Origin: Ascochyta rabiei
Lineage: Eukaryota > Ascomycota > Dothideomycetes > Pleosporales > Didymellaceae
Direction of reading: 5' to 3'
Length of the DNA stretch: 64,000 nt
Assembly (NCBI RefSeq): GCF_004011695.2
Contig: NC_082405.1
Span: 2,231,001 to 2,295,000 of the forward strand
Positions 22,083-33,477 of the stretch are shown here, piece after piece (the stretch's first letter is position 1; the number at the start of each line of letters is the position of its first letter). The translations under genes were made by a program, and so were the position numbers. Below the pieces are notes generated by a model. That model was given only the letters and a program-made list of their open reading frames with translations. It was not told the DNA's origin and did no database searches.

Positions 22083-25000
22083 ATGAGTAGTCACTCTATC
22101 GGAATCCCCACATCTTTTGACCCTGCCTTCCTCTACTCCGAATACGACCTCGTACAGAACGCACCGAGTTCCATCTCCCACTCTGACGACCTAGAAGCAT
22201 TGCAGGCGTGCATCCTAGAAGACAGGGCAAAGAAGAACGTGCAAGGCGTTGTCATACAGCATCAATCTTGGAACCTGACAGACATCTTCAGGAGTGAGGG
22301 TGAACAAAGCATTGGTACTGCAAGCCGCAAACGGGGCTGCTACCAATACTGATCTATCTAGATACTCCCCTTAGAAATCGAACATATCTCCCCATCCAGC
22401 GCACATCCATCGACGAGCGTCCTTTTCCATCTTCGCCGCCCACCTTCGTCATGCCGCTTGTCTCCTCCCCAGTCGCATACCCGCCGAGCTCGTCGATGCC
22501 TCAGGCCACGACACCGAAGAAGAGAAAACGCTCGATCGATGTGCGCAGCCCACTGAATGGTGCGCCAAAAAAGGAGACTGCACGTAGATTTGGGGGCTTT
22601 TTGGACGATTCGGACAATGAAGATGACGTCGCAGCATTGAAGGAGCACTCGATGAAGAGGATAGCGGTCACTAGCATCAGAGAGCTGCCTGCAGCGCCAG
22701 AAGAACTTGCACACTGCACTCTACCTGCAAGCCAGGACGAGATCGCAGATGCGGAGGATGTACCGGTCGAAGCGCTTGACGAGTATTTTGACCTACAATC
22801 ACAAACCAAGCGTCTCCCTCTCCACACTGCGCCCACATATGCGCGGTCGGTGCATGGTTCGATCGCACGAAATTCAGCAGGCAAAACGATCTACATACCA
22901 AAGAAGGCGAAGAAAGAGGCCATCTCTTTCGAGGAGTTGATCGCAGCGCGGTCTGAGGCTGTGGAAGGCAAGGCAAGGACAAGCTACTACGGCATAGACA
23001 TTCACTCGTTAATCGATGAGGCCAATGCAGAAGACACTGCGAAGGCCGCCAGCCAAGCGCAAGCATTCCAAAATTTGACACACCAGTCAATTGAGCAGCC
23101 GGCTAGCAAGACCGAAAAAAGCAATCGTACGCTGATGTGGACTGAGAAGTATCGCGCACGCAAGTTCACAGATTTGGTGGGAGACGAGCGTACACACCGA
23201 TCTGTTCTGCGATGGCTGAAGGGCTGGGACAGCATCGTGTTCCCCGGCTCTGGCAGGACCAAGTCGAGGACAGTGAAGAAAGAATTTGGAGAGGAAGAGC
23301 AGAAGCACCGCAAAATCCTGCTTCTGACAGGGCCGCCAGGACTCGGCAAGACGACTTTGGCGCATGTGTGTGCTAGACAAGCTGGCTATGAGGTCCAAGA
23401 GATCAATGCATCAGACGAGCGAAGTCGCGATGTGGTCAAGGGCCGCATTCGAGACATGGTCGGAACGGAGAATGTGCGTGGCATCAGCTCAAACACTGCG
23501 AATGGCAAAGTACGCAAAGCTGGCAAACCGGTCTGCGTGGTTGTGGATGAAGTGGACGGTGTGGTTGGCGGCAGCAGCAGCGGCGGTGGCGAAGGCGGTT
23601 TTGTCAAGGCATTGATTGATCTCATCAATCTGGACGAGAAGAACTCAAAGATGACTGGCCAACAACAGGCGACAGGCTCAAAGACGAAGAAAGGTGACAA
23701 GTTTCGGCTGCTGAGACCGCTCATTCTTATCTGCAATGATCTTTACCACCCTGCGTTACGACCCCTACGACAGTCATCGACTGCCGAAATTGTGCGCATT
23801 CGCCAGCCTGCCATGAACATGGTTGTTACGCGCATACAGGACATTTTCAGTAAAGAAGGCTTCCAGTGCGACTCTGACGGCGTGCGCAGACTTTGCGAGG
23901 CAACCTGGGGTGTCAGTACAAAGAAGGAGGGCGGCACAGGCAGTGGCACAGGCGAGGGCGACATTCGTGGTGTCATGGTAATGGCTGAGTGGGTAGCAGG
24001 GCGGCTGAAATCAACGCACGATCTGAGGTCCAGCGATCGACCACATCTGACGAAGAAGTGGATCGAAGATAACTTCATCAATGACCTGAAGCATGGAGGT
24101 GGAGCGGCTCGCAGCTTGGGCCGCGGTGGCGCGAAAGATGTCGTGGATCGCGTTTTCAAGGAAGGTGCTGGCTTTCCTAAGCAGGCTGAGACAACAGATG
24201 TGCGGACAGCGGCTGCTCGAGCAAAGACTGGCGTTGTTGGTGTTGCTGAAGCAGCGAAGCGCCGCGCAATGGACCGACTTCGAGAGATGGTCGATACGAG
24301 CGGCGATTGCGACCGCATCGTGGCCGGTAAGCATGCTTACATTTGTTACTCAATCTCCTCTGACAAGCCGCAGACTGCTTTGCTGCCTATCCCGATAAGC
24401 CTTTCCAGGACGACACCCTCCTCAGCAAGCCTTCCGTCGCCTACGAATGGCTTCACTTCCACGACACTCTGTCCTCTGCTGTGCACAGTTCGCAAGAATG
24501 GGAGCTCTTCCCCTATCTTTCTCAGACTGCCCTCGCCTTCCACGACCTCTTCGCCTCGCCTCGACGCGAAGCCTCCAATCCAGCAGCCGACCCCGATGCC
24601 CAACCCCTACCCTTCTCTGGTCCTGGCGCAAGCTTCGCCGCAGCCGAACAATTCAAGGCCAGTCGCGCGCAACTCATGGGCCTGCAGTCATCCTTGAGTG
24701 TGCCACTCACCAGACTGTTCCGGAGCCCAGAGGAGATGGCGACAGAACTCATACCCTACACATTACGCATGCTGTCGCCCGATATCAAACCTGTCATCGT
24801 CAACACTGGTCCCGCTGGCTCGAGATCTAGCGCTACAGCGGCAGTGCGCAAATCGTCAGAGAAAGCTCTTGTCAAGAAAGCTGTCGAAGCCATGGCTGCA
24901 ACAGGAGTGCGGTTCGAGCGAAGCAGGATTGAGGTTGATGATGCTATGAACAGAAGTGGGGGATTTGTGTTCCGCATGGAACCTCCACTCGACACACTCG

Positions 25001-25386
25001 CGTCTTTTGAGACACTAAGCAGCAAGAAAGACGACAAAGTGCGATATGCAGTACGTAGCGTTCTGGAGATGGAGTGGAAGAAAGAATCCGCACGAATCGA
25101 TATGGAGAATCGAAAGCGACGAGGTGGGCAGGAGAGCGAGGAGATTGTGATACCCGAAGAGAAAGACGAAGACGTTGCGAAAAAGCTCGAAGACGCGAAC
25201 AGAAGAGCGGTGAAGAGAGATTTTTTCGGCAGAATAATCAAGGAGAAGCCGCTCTTGGAGGGTGAGGTGAGGAAGAAGACGAAGCAGGAGGGCGATGACG
25301 ACAGAATATGGGTCAGCTTCCACGAAGGATTCTCAAATGCGGTGAGAAAGCCGATCACGATTGACGAGCTGTTCAGGGGGCTCTAG
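22083..25386 (+). CDS. CTF18: Ctf18, alternative clamp-loader large subunit
   Basis: Nuclear AAA+ ATPase, large subunit of the Ctf18-RFC complex that loads or unloads PCNA and supports sister-chromatid cohesion. Exons 22083-22293, 22362-24326 and 24374-25386 join in frame to 1,062 residues. The first exon is short, and its splice (AGG-A|GTGAGG...CTATCTAG|AT-ACT) removes the stop that ends the first open frame. The Walker A motif GPPGLGKTT is at about residue 393, Walker B VVVDEVDG at about 462, and the RFC box EKYRARKFTDLVGDE just before the ATPase core. NDLYHPALRPLR matches the sensor region. The C-terminal part (RDFFGRI...WVSFHEGFSNAVRKPI) is the Ctf18 tail that binds Dcc1/Ctf8. Length and domain order are normal. 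Confidence 0.95.
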
Positions 25387-25654
25387 GACAATATCCTAAC
25401 TTGAATAACCTCAAAGAGATGCAATGATATACGATTCAGCTACCAGACGCCTGCTTTCATGAAGCTTATATCATCGTAACACACGATCGCTAGACAAAGA
25501 ACAAGAAAAAACAGTTAAATAGTAACAACGGGCCCGCCCACCAGCTACAATCCGACCGAACGGACGCCGCCAATTTGAAAACATGGCCGCCACGTCCTTA
25601 CCAGGCAGGGCAGAAATTCCAAAGGGTAAAGAAATGATGCCATCGACCCTACAC

Positions 25655-27703
25655 TCAGGGCGTACCTGCAGCGCTCAGCTCAGCAATGATTATATCTGCG
25701 GCCTTCTCTCCAATCGCCAATGCAGTGTTGTTCGTGTTTGCACCAACGTTCTGCGGCGGTATACTCAGATCTGCGATCTTCAAACCAGAGACACCGTACA
25801 CGTTCAGCTTGCTGTCCACGACGCCATTTTCTTCCCTTGGTGCCATCTTGCACGTTCCCAGCGAGTGCCATGTGGTGTTGACGTTCTCACGCAGCCACTG
25901 CTCGATAGCAGCGTCATCTTCTTGTGAATAAACCAGGTTCTGTACATTTGATAACGGCTCTTCAAACTCGACAGCAGCAGCCTTTGATCCCTCGGGAAAT
26001 CTTGGGTGACCAGCAGCCAGCTCGCCGCGATAGAGGTCGGTTCGTCGCAGGATCTCACGTTGCTTCTTGTACGCCCAAATCTGCTTCTTCACATCGATGT
26101 CGTGATCGTCGTTGAAGAATCCAACGTCGAAGTCGAGTGGGTCCTCAACGGAAGAGCCGGTGATATGCATATGTCCGCGCGAGTATGGGTACGCTGTGTA
26201 TACGCCAGCTGTAACATACTGGCCTTCAGGAACGGAAGACGGGTCACCGAGGAAACTACATGGCGTTAGCTATTTCACTCGATCATCGCGTAGGACGAGG
26301 TACTCACCATGAAACAATACCACATAGAACGAGTGGGCGGTTTGGTGTGTTCTTGAAGTCGCGATCCCACGCTGCCTTGAACTCAGGTCCAAGTCCAGCT
26401 ACCTCCTCTTCTGTTGGTCGAAGTTTGGACGCAATATCAATTGCATTCCACCCCAGAGTCTTATCGTTGTTCTTGACTAGCTCGGTTGCATCCACCCGTC
26501 CGCTTAAAATGCCGTCGATCGTCTGATCCGGCTCCAAGCTTGTCCTGTACGGGTAGAGCAGCAGGTGGTGATCCTGGTAGTCCTTGCCAACACCAGGTAG
26601 TTCTTCAACAACTGGAACACCGGCCCTTTCCAGAATCGACCTTTCGCCTACACCGGAGCGCTCAAGAACCGGTGGCGTACCGCACGCGCCACAAGTTACG
26701 ACGACGAGCTTGCGAGCCTTGATAGTCTTGACAGGGTGTGCAGTGAGGCCAATGACTGCCTGGAACTCAGCGTTCGGTGTGTACTCGACGCCAACCGCGC
26801 GCTTGTTGTCGTCAAAGAGTACACGGACGACCTTGGACTCTACGAGAACGTGCAGGTTCGAATGTGCCTCGTCTTCAAGCTTGGGGTGAATGTATCTGGA
26901 GGCTGTGTCTTGTCGCTTTCCTTCGGGCGAGACGTATCGCAGCCATCGCTGGACCCCGTTGTTGTTGTCCAGGCTTTGCAGATCATCGATCTCTGGATAG
27001 CCAACCTCTCCAGCTGCCTTGATGAAGTCATCTTCGACACGCTTCTCGCGGAATCCGCCGTCCGAAACATTGATGGGGCCATCGAAGCCGTGATTCTTCT
27101 TCTCTCCTGGACCGTGGTACGTCTCCAACTGCGAATTGAGTCAATATTTTACATCTGTTAGCGCTTACTTTAGTTGTGACAAACCTTCTTCATATGATGT
27201 AACATCTCGTCAGCGCTCCAACCTTCACTCTTCCAGGATTCAAAGTCGTCTCGCTGGGCCCTTGTGTACATCATAAAGTTGATGGATGAACCACCTCCCA
27301 GCGTACCGCCGGACGGAACGATTGGTTCCCTGTCTGCGAGCTGCTTGGACTTGTTTCCTTTGTAGAAGAGAGCTGTCTTCTGTGTCGGCAGGAGGTTCTG
27401 CAAGTAGAATACCGGGTACTGGATGCTAGCGACATCTTTGTTGTTTGCGCCACCCTCAATCACCAGGACTGAAAGGTCAGGATTAGACTCTGCAAGACGA
27501 CCGGCGATGATGCAGCCCGCTGTGCCGCCTGAGTAGCCAGTTAGTTCGGGTCTGTTCTTGATACCTTCTTTAGGAATCTACCCACCTCCAGCGATGATAA
27601 CGTCCACCTCGTCGATGCCATCGGCCAACTTATTCTGGATGCCCATCTTGACTATAGTGTCGAGTAATTCAAGCGGAAAAGTGGTTCGCGTGTGTTGAGA
27701 CAT
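25655..27703 (-). CDS. alcohol oxidase-type GMC oxidoreductase
   Basis: FAD-dependent oxidase of the glucose-methanol-choline family, closest in motif order to fungal alcohol (methanol) oxidase, which oxidises short primary alcohols to aldehydes with H2O2 release. Exons: 27703-27586, 27528-27186, 27129-26308 and 26255-25655. This gives 627 residues from the first ATG, or 608 from a second ATG at 27646 that has a better context and matches the usual family start. The FAD loop AGGGTAGC is split by intron 1. LGGGSSINFMMYTRA is the GMC signature, HGFDGP and LPGVGKDYQDH follow, and the active-site region reads TTWHSLGTCKMAPRE and NVGANTNNTALAIGEKAAD. It ends in ELSAAGTP and lacks the C-terminal extension and PTS1 (ARF-type) of peroxisomal alcohol oxidases. 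It may therefore be cytosolic, or a small 3' exon was missed. Confidence 0.88.
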
Positions 27704-29220
27704 GACAGCTGGTAGGGCGGCGTCTTAAGTACTTGTGGCCGTGTCCCCTTTGGCCAGGCTCCACATGGCTTGTAGGCCTTCAAATTGGGTGTCAGGATAC
27801 CTGCAGGAAGGTACCCAAGCCAATGGTAAGCCAGCTGCATCCGCACATTCGAGTGGCCAAACATGGCGCAGGCTTAGTACAACACCAGACTACATGGCTC
27901 TCGAATGCTGGTGTGCTGATCTACCCAATGCACGTACCGCAAACTACCACAAATTTCAATTCCCCCGCATTGCGGCTATTGTGGTGCTCGACCTCTAGCT
28001 TTTTGTAGCCTGGTATTGGGGCCCCGCGACGGTCGCTTTCCGCGAGGACGTGCACAGTTTAGTTTAGTGGCTTGTAGCGCCTACCTTAGCCGATATGGTG
28101 AAGGCGCCACGTTGATCCCATGGTCCAAAAAAACTCTAAATCACGCAGAGCTGCCCGCTGATGGCGTTGCGCGGAAGGCACACCCCTACAGTGACCTGCG
28201 AAACAAAGCTCCTCTTATCCGAAGGACTAGACCGAGATGTAACATCTTCGCCGACTCGTCACTCTAAGGGTCCAGGATTGTGCGCATCGATTACCCTGCA
28301 GATGCACGTCTAATCAGCTCTGCAGAGCAACTCTAGATGCGTGGCATGTGGAGTCCTGGTCCTCGGGCGAGAAGCCTCAGACACGATCGGTGGAGACCTT
28401 CCAACAGGTTTGACGTGCTTGCGCAACGTTCTCTAGCAAAAGTGAAGCTTGCTTAATGAGCGTGTGGCTTTCAAAAATCGTTTACGTGTGCACCTGAAAG
28501 TGTAGACCTTAGCTGCGGAGGAGTGCTTTTTATTGTTTGGTCTTAGTCAACTGGAGATTAGCCAGCCTATCAGAGGCTGAGAGAGGTGCTGATAGGGCAA
28601 CACGCATTCGAGCCTCATCTGCGTCCTACACAAAACTAGCACTGGGATGACTAAGCTTTGTCAGAATCCTTAACCAGGGATCGCATTTCTCAGTAAGCCA
28701 AGATCATACATGGTCCAGTATTGACTCCAACAACCGACCGAATCGAGAAGCTGTCATTACAATTTAGAAGCACCGATTTCCGCACAATGTGCGCTTTCGA
28801 TTGTGAGCGGGGAGCTGTAAAAACAGCCTTGTGAGCAAATACCTACTTATAGGCCCATTGGGCATGCCCTCACCGCGACCCAACGTTCTGTGCTAGCCTT
28901 CTCTCATTAGACTTCTATCATTAACAATTCTGAGACACATCGCGTTCCGTCTACTCCTGTACACTACATCACTATTTGTTGTCTAGCTGAGCATGGCCAA
29001 ATCAAAAATGACCGACAAGAGCAAGGAAGGCAAGAACGTTTGGAGATACAACTTCGGTGAAGCAGAGCACTGTCTTTAAGCGATTATGGCAGCTACAGTA
29101 TACTCGAAAGTAGGCTGTGAGAAATTTTCTCATTATTACTCATGCTTTTGCCTTGTAATTGCGAGAATGAATATTCGTCCTTTTCTAACCTACTCGCAGT
29201 GCCGCTTCCTATTCACCCCT
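27704..29220. other. intergenic, no convincing gene
   Basis: About 1.5 kb with scattered stops in all frames. A 28-codon frame starting with an ATG at 28993 (MAKSKMTDKSKEGKNVWRY) is Lys-rich and could be a first exon or chance. Nothing else is supported. Confidence 0.4.
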
Positions 29221-30075
29221 CTAAGCACCGAGAATAGCCTTGTTTGCCTGCGCAACCACATTGACCTCCTTGACAATCTCAGCCCAGTCATAGGGAAAGT
29301 ACGCATACTGATCGGTCGAGCGATCGGTATAGAACATGCTGTGGAAAGCATCCTTGTCGACTCTCAGCACGGTGCTGGTGTCCCTTTGAATTATGTTGGT
29401 AGCGTTGCTGGCCGAGTGGATGATGATGGACGATTTCCTGGCGTACTTGCCGTTGCCGTTGCGGACGCCAATGTCAGGGATTTGTTCGTACCTATCTTGG
29501 GTATCCTCTAGAATGATGACGACGTCGGCGACGTCGAAGTAGGATAGTTCGATTTCGGCGCCAGCGTTGAAGAGCACCTCACCCCCGGTACTGGTGGTCA
29601 GAGATGACTTGGCGTGATTTGTCAAGTCGGTCATGTAGCTGAGACAGCTGCCGCCATCCTTGCCAGGTGCTTCGTCGATGAAGATGCTGTTGATGTGGAT
29701 GTCTGGGTTGACGGTACTCCATCCGGGGCAGCCTTTGGTCTTCCAGCTGGCGTAGGTTGTGATGTTTGCCTTTACATCAGCAGCTGGTGCAGTGCAGAAA
29801 CAGATATCTTTCTTTGCATCGCCACAGTCCCATTTGTTGGCAGTGTGGACGTAGCCCATAGTGTGGATGTTGGGGTACTTGTTCAGCGACGCGATACCCT
29901 CGACATAGTCCTTATTGGGGCAGCCATTTGCGTCTGGGGCTGGGCCAGTCGACGGGTTGATGACTGCTGTGAATGTGACGTCTGGGTACTGCGCAGCCGC
30001 GGAGGTCAACGGCTCCCAAGCATTGTTGATTGGGTAGACATAAAGCGGAAAGAGGAAGTTTGCGTATTGAACCAT
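29221..30075 (-). CDS. spherulin-4-like cell surface family protein
   Basis: 284 residues, single exon. The whole protein fits the spherulation-specific family 4 domain, whose characterised Aspergillus member Sph3 is a glycoside hydrolase acting on galactosaminogalactan. Family landmarks: LFPLYVYPINNAWEPL at the start, FTAVINPSTGPAP (the conserved INP-x-GPG-like loop), YVHTANKW, then INSIFIDEAPGK with acidic residues where the family has its catalytic or ligand-binding acids, and VVIILEDTQDRY late. Family members are usually secreted, but here the domain begins five residues after the ATG and no signal peptide is visible. The upstream sequence looks like a leader without a splice acceptor, so the protein may be intracellular. 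Confidence 0.82.
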   Translation of the reverse strand: MVQYANFLFPLYVYPINNAWEPLTSAAAQYPDVTFTAVINPSTGPAPDANGCPNKDYVEGIASLNKYPNIHTMGYVHTANKWDCGDAKKDICFCTAPAADVKANITTYASWKTKGCPGWSTVNPDIHINSIFIDEAPGKDGGSCLSYMTDLTNHAKSSLTTSTGGEVLFNAGAEIELSYFDVADVVIILEDTQDRYEQIPDIGVRNGNGKYARKSSIIIHSASNATNIIQRDTSTVLRVDKDAFHSMFYTDRSTDQYAYFPYDWAEIVKEVNVVAQANKAILGA

Positions 30076-31471
30076 GTTTAGAGAGCAAAGAGGGGTTGCT
30101 GAATTTAGGTAGAGAGGCTCCTGATCTTCAGAGCTTTACTGATATCGATAGAGGAACGGTTATGTATGCTTCTCGATTGTGGGGCCGAAAAGATCCTGGT
30201 AAAATCCTAAGAGCGAACTCGTCTTTGCGTTTGCCCTATCTCGTAAGAGATTGTTAGCCGCTGATTGAACGTTCTCAGACCAATCTCTAGACCGATCTAT
30301 TCAGCAAAGTGCTTTGAATGAAGTGGAGACGGAGGTGAGGCTGCATCCTGCATCCCGCGCCATCTGACCACTTGCGTCAGATGGCGGCGCTAGCATGCAG
30401 TAGCTCGAGCTGCAATTCGTTCTTAGCTCCCCGTTCTCTCCCGTACCTGCAGCCTATTTTCATTTTTTGGTCAAGTGGAAGCCTTGTCCCGAGAATTATT
30501 ATGAGCCTTGCACAGCAGCAATTGCTGCGTCCCCTATGCATATGCACTGTGTCGCAAGCAGCTTTGTAGTCGACTTGTCAAAATCGATGACGCGGGCCGA
30601 CACCTAAACGCTGCGTACCGTACCGTGGCCACCGTCGAATCCATTTTGCTTGGGCGCTTCATTGGAGCACGCGCTGACCTAGACAAGAGACAGCTGTCAA
30701 ACCCTTCGAGGCAGCCGGCACGTGGCAACGTCCGCTTCTGACATAGTATTGGTGTTAGGTACTGCTCTGGCGATATGCTTACTATCCGAGTGAGCATTGA
30801 GTCCTTTTCAAGGTTGTGTTGGCTCTGTGGGCTGAGCCGGGTCCAGACAACAGCTTCCAGATCGCCGTGAGGACTTTGGGGGCCAAAATAAGTTTTTTTG
30901 CGTCTTTGAATTACATTTGTCAACTCGTGCTTCTCTGCATCGTGTACAAGCGCGTCCGCAATGGGAGCGAAAGACGAATCACAATCGTTTGCTTCTATGC
31001 TGATCATCGCCTTGGGAGCCTTTGTTCCCACTATCGATTTACTGCTTTTGAAGATATATTTAGAGTGTGGAGCCACGAAAATCGCATTAAGCCGCATGTG
31101 TCAATACCCGACTCTGCCCCACAAGCCAAAAAGGTTCTGATGCTCACTCACATGGTTAGTACATGGCCAGAGCAGTACTATTTGCCGCCAGATCAGGGGT
31201 GGATGTATCCACGTGCTGGGTGCCTTACCGGGGCTGGCAACATGGCCAATTGGCGCCTGAAGCTTGCCTAAGGCGCCCTGAACTGATCTCATTATCTAAT
31301 TGCACATCCCTACGTCTAATAGAAAGAAGAATCGCCTTTGAAGTAATGTCGAAAGTTCCTCCCATGTTGCTAAATGTTGCTAACTAGAGATCAAAACCCG
31401 AACACTCAGCGTTTACCCACAGCAGCACATCCTCTCTATTCATTTATTCTCTTCTTCTTGCATGTTCTGCG
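30076..31471. other. intergenic with an imperfect long inverted repeat
   Basis: No gene is supported. Frames of 187 codons (minus, 30534-31097) and 151 codons (plus, 30816-31271) arise because this stretch holds an inverted duplication (see the next entry), so the two frames encode similar peptides on opposite strands. Confidence 0.5.
30708..31235. repeat. imperfect inverted repeat, arms about 135 bp
   Basis: The reverse complement of 30708-30843 resembles 31106-31235 at roughly 70 percent by eye, sharing ATGCTCACTC, CCAGAGCAGTAC, CCACGTGC and CCCGACTC-like stretches in the same order. Both arms translate to similar phrases (PEQY...PRAGCL). About 260 bp separates the arms. It is either an old foldback/MITE-like element or an inverted duplication. 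No target duplication was found. Confidence 0.6.
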
Positions 31472-33305
31472 CTACCGGCGTGCGAAAGGTGCCCAGTACC
31501 TCTGCGGCCGTGGTGTCTCCGTAGGCGCCTCCTTTGTCTGTAGAGTCTCGATATTGACTGGTACCGCTTGCGTACGCTCCGCTCGAACCGGCAGGTTCAT
31601 TGGATTTGCAGTCACCGTAGTGGTGACCGTTCTCCCCGTGAAGATGGTGGTCGTTATACCGCGCTCACTGACGCTGATTGATGTTGTGGTCAAAGTGAAT
31701 GTCGAGGGAATCAGTTGAGTGGAGTAGATTGTTGTGGGTCGCAAGACAACGGAGGTAGTTGCTGCGATGGTGCTTTTTATCACAGAGATCTGGGTTGCGA
31801 AGATGGTGCGCGTCGTTGTGGCAGAAATGGTCTGGAAGTTGGTGAAAGATTTCAGAATGGTGGCAGTCCCTGCAAATTCTGTGCAAGTGACAGTTTGAGT
31901 AGTCGTAGAGAAGTCGCGCATTGTGAAAGTTGTCGGGATTACGTGAGTGGATGTCTCAGTAGCTGTAGTTCGGATTTGTTGGATCTGAGAGAGGATAAGT
32001 AAGATGACAGTCAATAAACCACAAATATCGTACCTCGGTCACAGTAGGATGCACAAAAGCTGTAGATGTGAAAGGCTTAGTGGCCTGAACCAATGTGGTT
32101 GTCACACTGATAGTATTTGTGGTGGTCTTCGGAGGACTTGTGCTCGTTACAAAGAAGTTCAAAGTCTCGCGCTGGGTAATGATAGCCGTCACCGTGCGGA
32201 ACACAGTAAGAGATATTGTCTGTTCTAAGGTCAGAGCTGGCAGTAAAGCTGTCGAGGTTACGACTATTCCTGGCAGGAAAGATGTAGTGGTCAGTGTCTG
32301 GGTTCGGACGACTGCTGCAGGCGTGAACGTCGTAGTGACAGTCTGAACACCTCCACCGGTTTGCATGCCAGCTTCAGTGACGCCCACTGCTGGGGAGCTC
32401 ACATCCACTGTTTGGAGTTGGCTTATTGTCCGTGTCACGAACTCAGTGCTTGTGATGGTTGCAGCTGGCAAAGCGGGCGACGTGACAGTGAGGATGTGGA
32501 TGGAAGTGACAACCAAGACGGAAGTTGTAGTGAAGGGTACCGAGCCTTCATTGCAAAACCAGTCAGCATTTTTCGGGCGATTCGAACCCGTGGGGAGAGC
32601 TTACGAGTCACAAACAGTGTTGATGTATCATGTACAAGATCAGTAGCAGTCACGGCAACAGTTTCCGTGTTTCGCTCTACGCTGGTAATAGTGACCTGCG
32701 GAAGCGGCACTGAAATGGTGCTCAGCTGTGTGATAGTGATCGCCGATGGAATGCGAGTTGTGGTAGCTAGCTGAGGCGCAAATATCGTGCTCAATATGGT
32801 GGTTGTACTTGGCGCAGGCGCAGGTAGGGTGACGGTACTCGTCCTGAGCTGTGTGACTGTTGTAACCAATGGCAACAGCGGATTGGTTGTTACACCAACT
32901 GGGAATAGTTGAGGCGAAGAGATAATATTATATAGCGTTACCGTGGTTGGCAGAGGCACGGAGATGGTCCTGAAAACTGTGAAAGTAATAGGCTCAGGCA
33001 CTGAAACGGTGCTGAAATCCGTTACAGTCGCTGAAAGATATACAGTACTCAACTGAACTGCCGTGATCGTCCGAAGTAAAGAGATAGTGCTCGTCTGCGT
33101 CGTAGTAGTAAGTACCGATGTCGTCTCTGTACGGGTCTGAAGTAGCGTTTCAGTTTCGCGGATATATTCTGGCGATTAATTAGCAACAATCCCGAGCAAA
33201 GTCTTTCTTCAGGCGACCTTGAAGAACTGTCGTGGAGGGCACAGCAGAATATCCTGCTCTAGCAGCTTCAAGCCCTGCGAAGGTGATCAAAGCAATGCAG
33301 CGCAT
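31472..33305 (-). CDS. secreted Ser/Thr-rich repeat protein
   Basis: Exons 33305-33218, 33168-32605, 32545-32034 and 31984-31472, in frame, 558 residues. The first exon encodes a signal peptide (MRCIALITFAGLEAARAGYS) and is spliced by a 49-bp intron with branch site GCTAAT. The mature part is dominated by Thr, Ser, Val and Ile in alternating beta-like runs such as TVSVPEPITFTVFRTISVP and LPAATITSTEFVTRTISQL, as in fungal cell-wall mucins and adhesins. Heavy O-glycosylation is expected. No cysteine framework, ligand domain or GPI signal is seen; the C-terminus is basic and hydrophilic. It lies tail-to-head behind the much larger similar gene on the same strand, separated by only 172 bp. Confidence 0.72.
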
Positions 33306-33477
33306 GCTTTGAACGCCTTCTACGTAAACGAACGACTACAAAGCAGATTGCTTGAAGTGTAAAGCTGGCTGACAGTGGTTGAACACCTCCTTATTCTACA
33401 TTACGAGTTGAGATCTCGTTGCTGTGGCAACTGACGTTTCCGCGATATTCTAAGGTCAAGCTCGATTTGACAAGCCT

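Noticed and set aside
32570..32625. Possible tRNA T-arm (GGTTCGAATC on the minus strand)
   Set aside because: No acceptor or anticodon stems pair around it. The sequence is explained as an intron of the Ser/Thr-rich gene (GTAAGC...GCTGAC...GAAG) that keeps frame.
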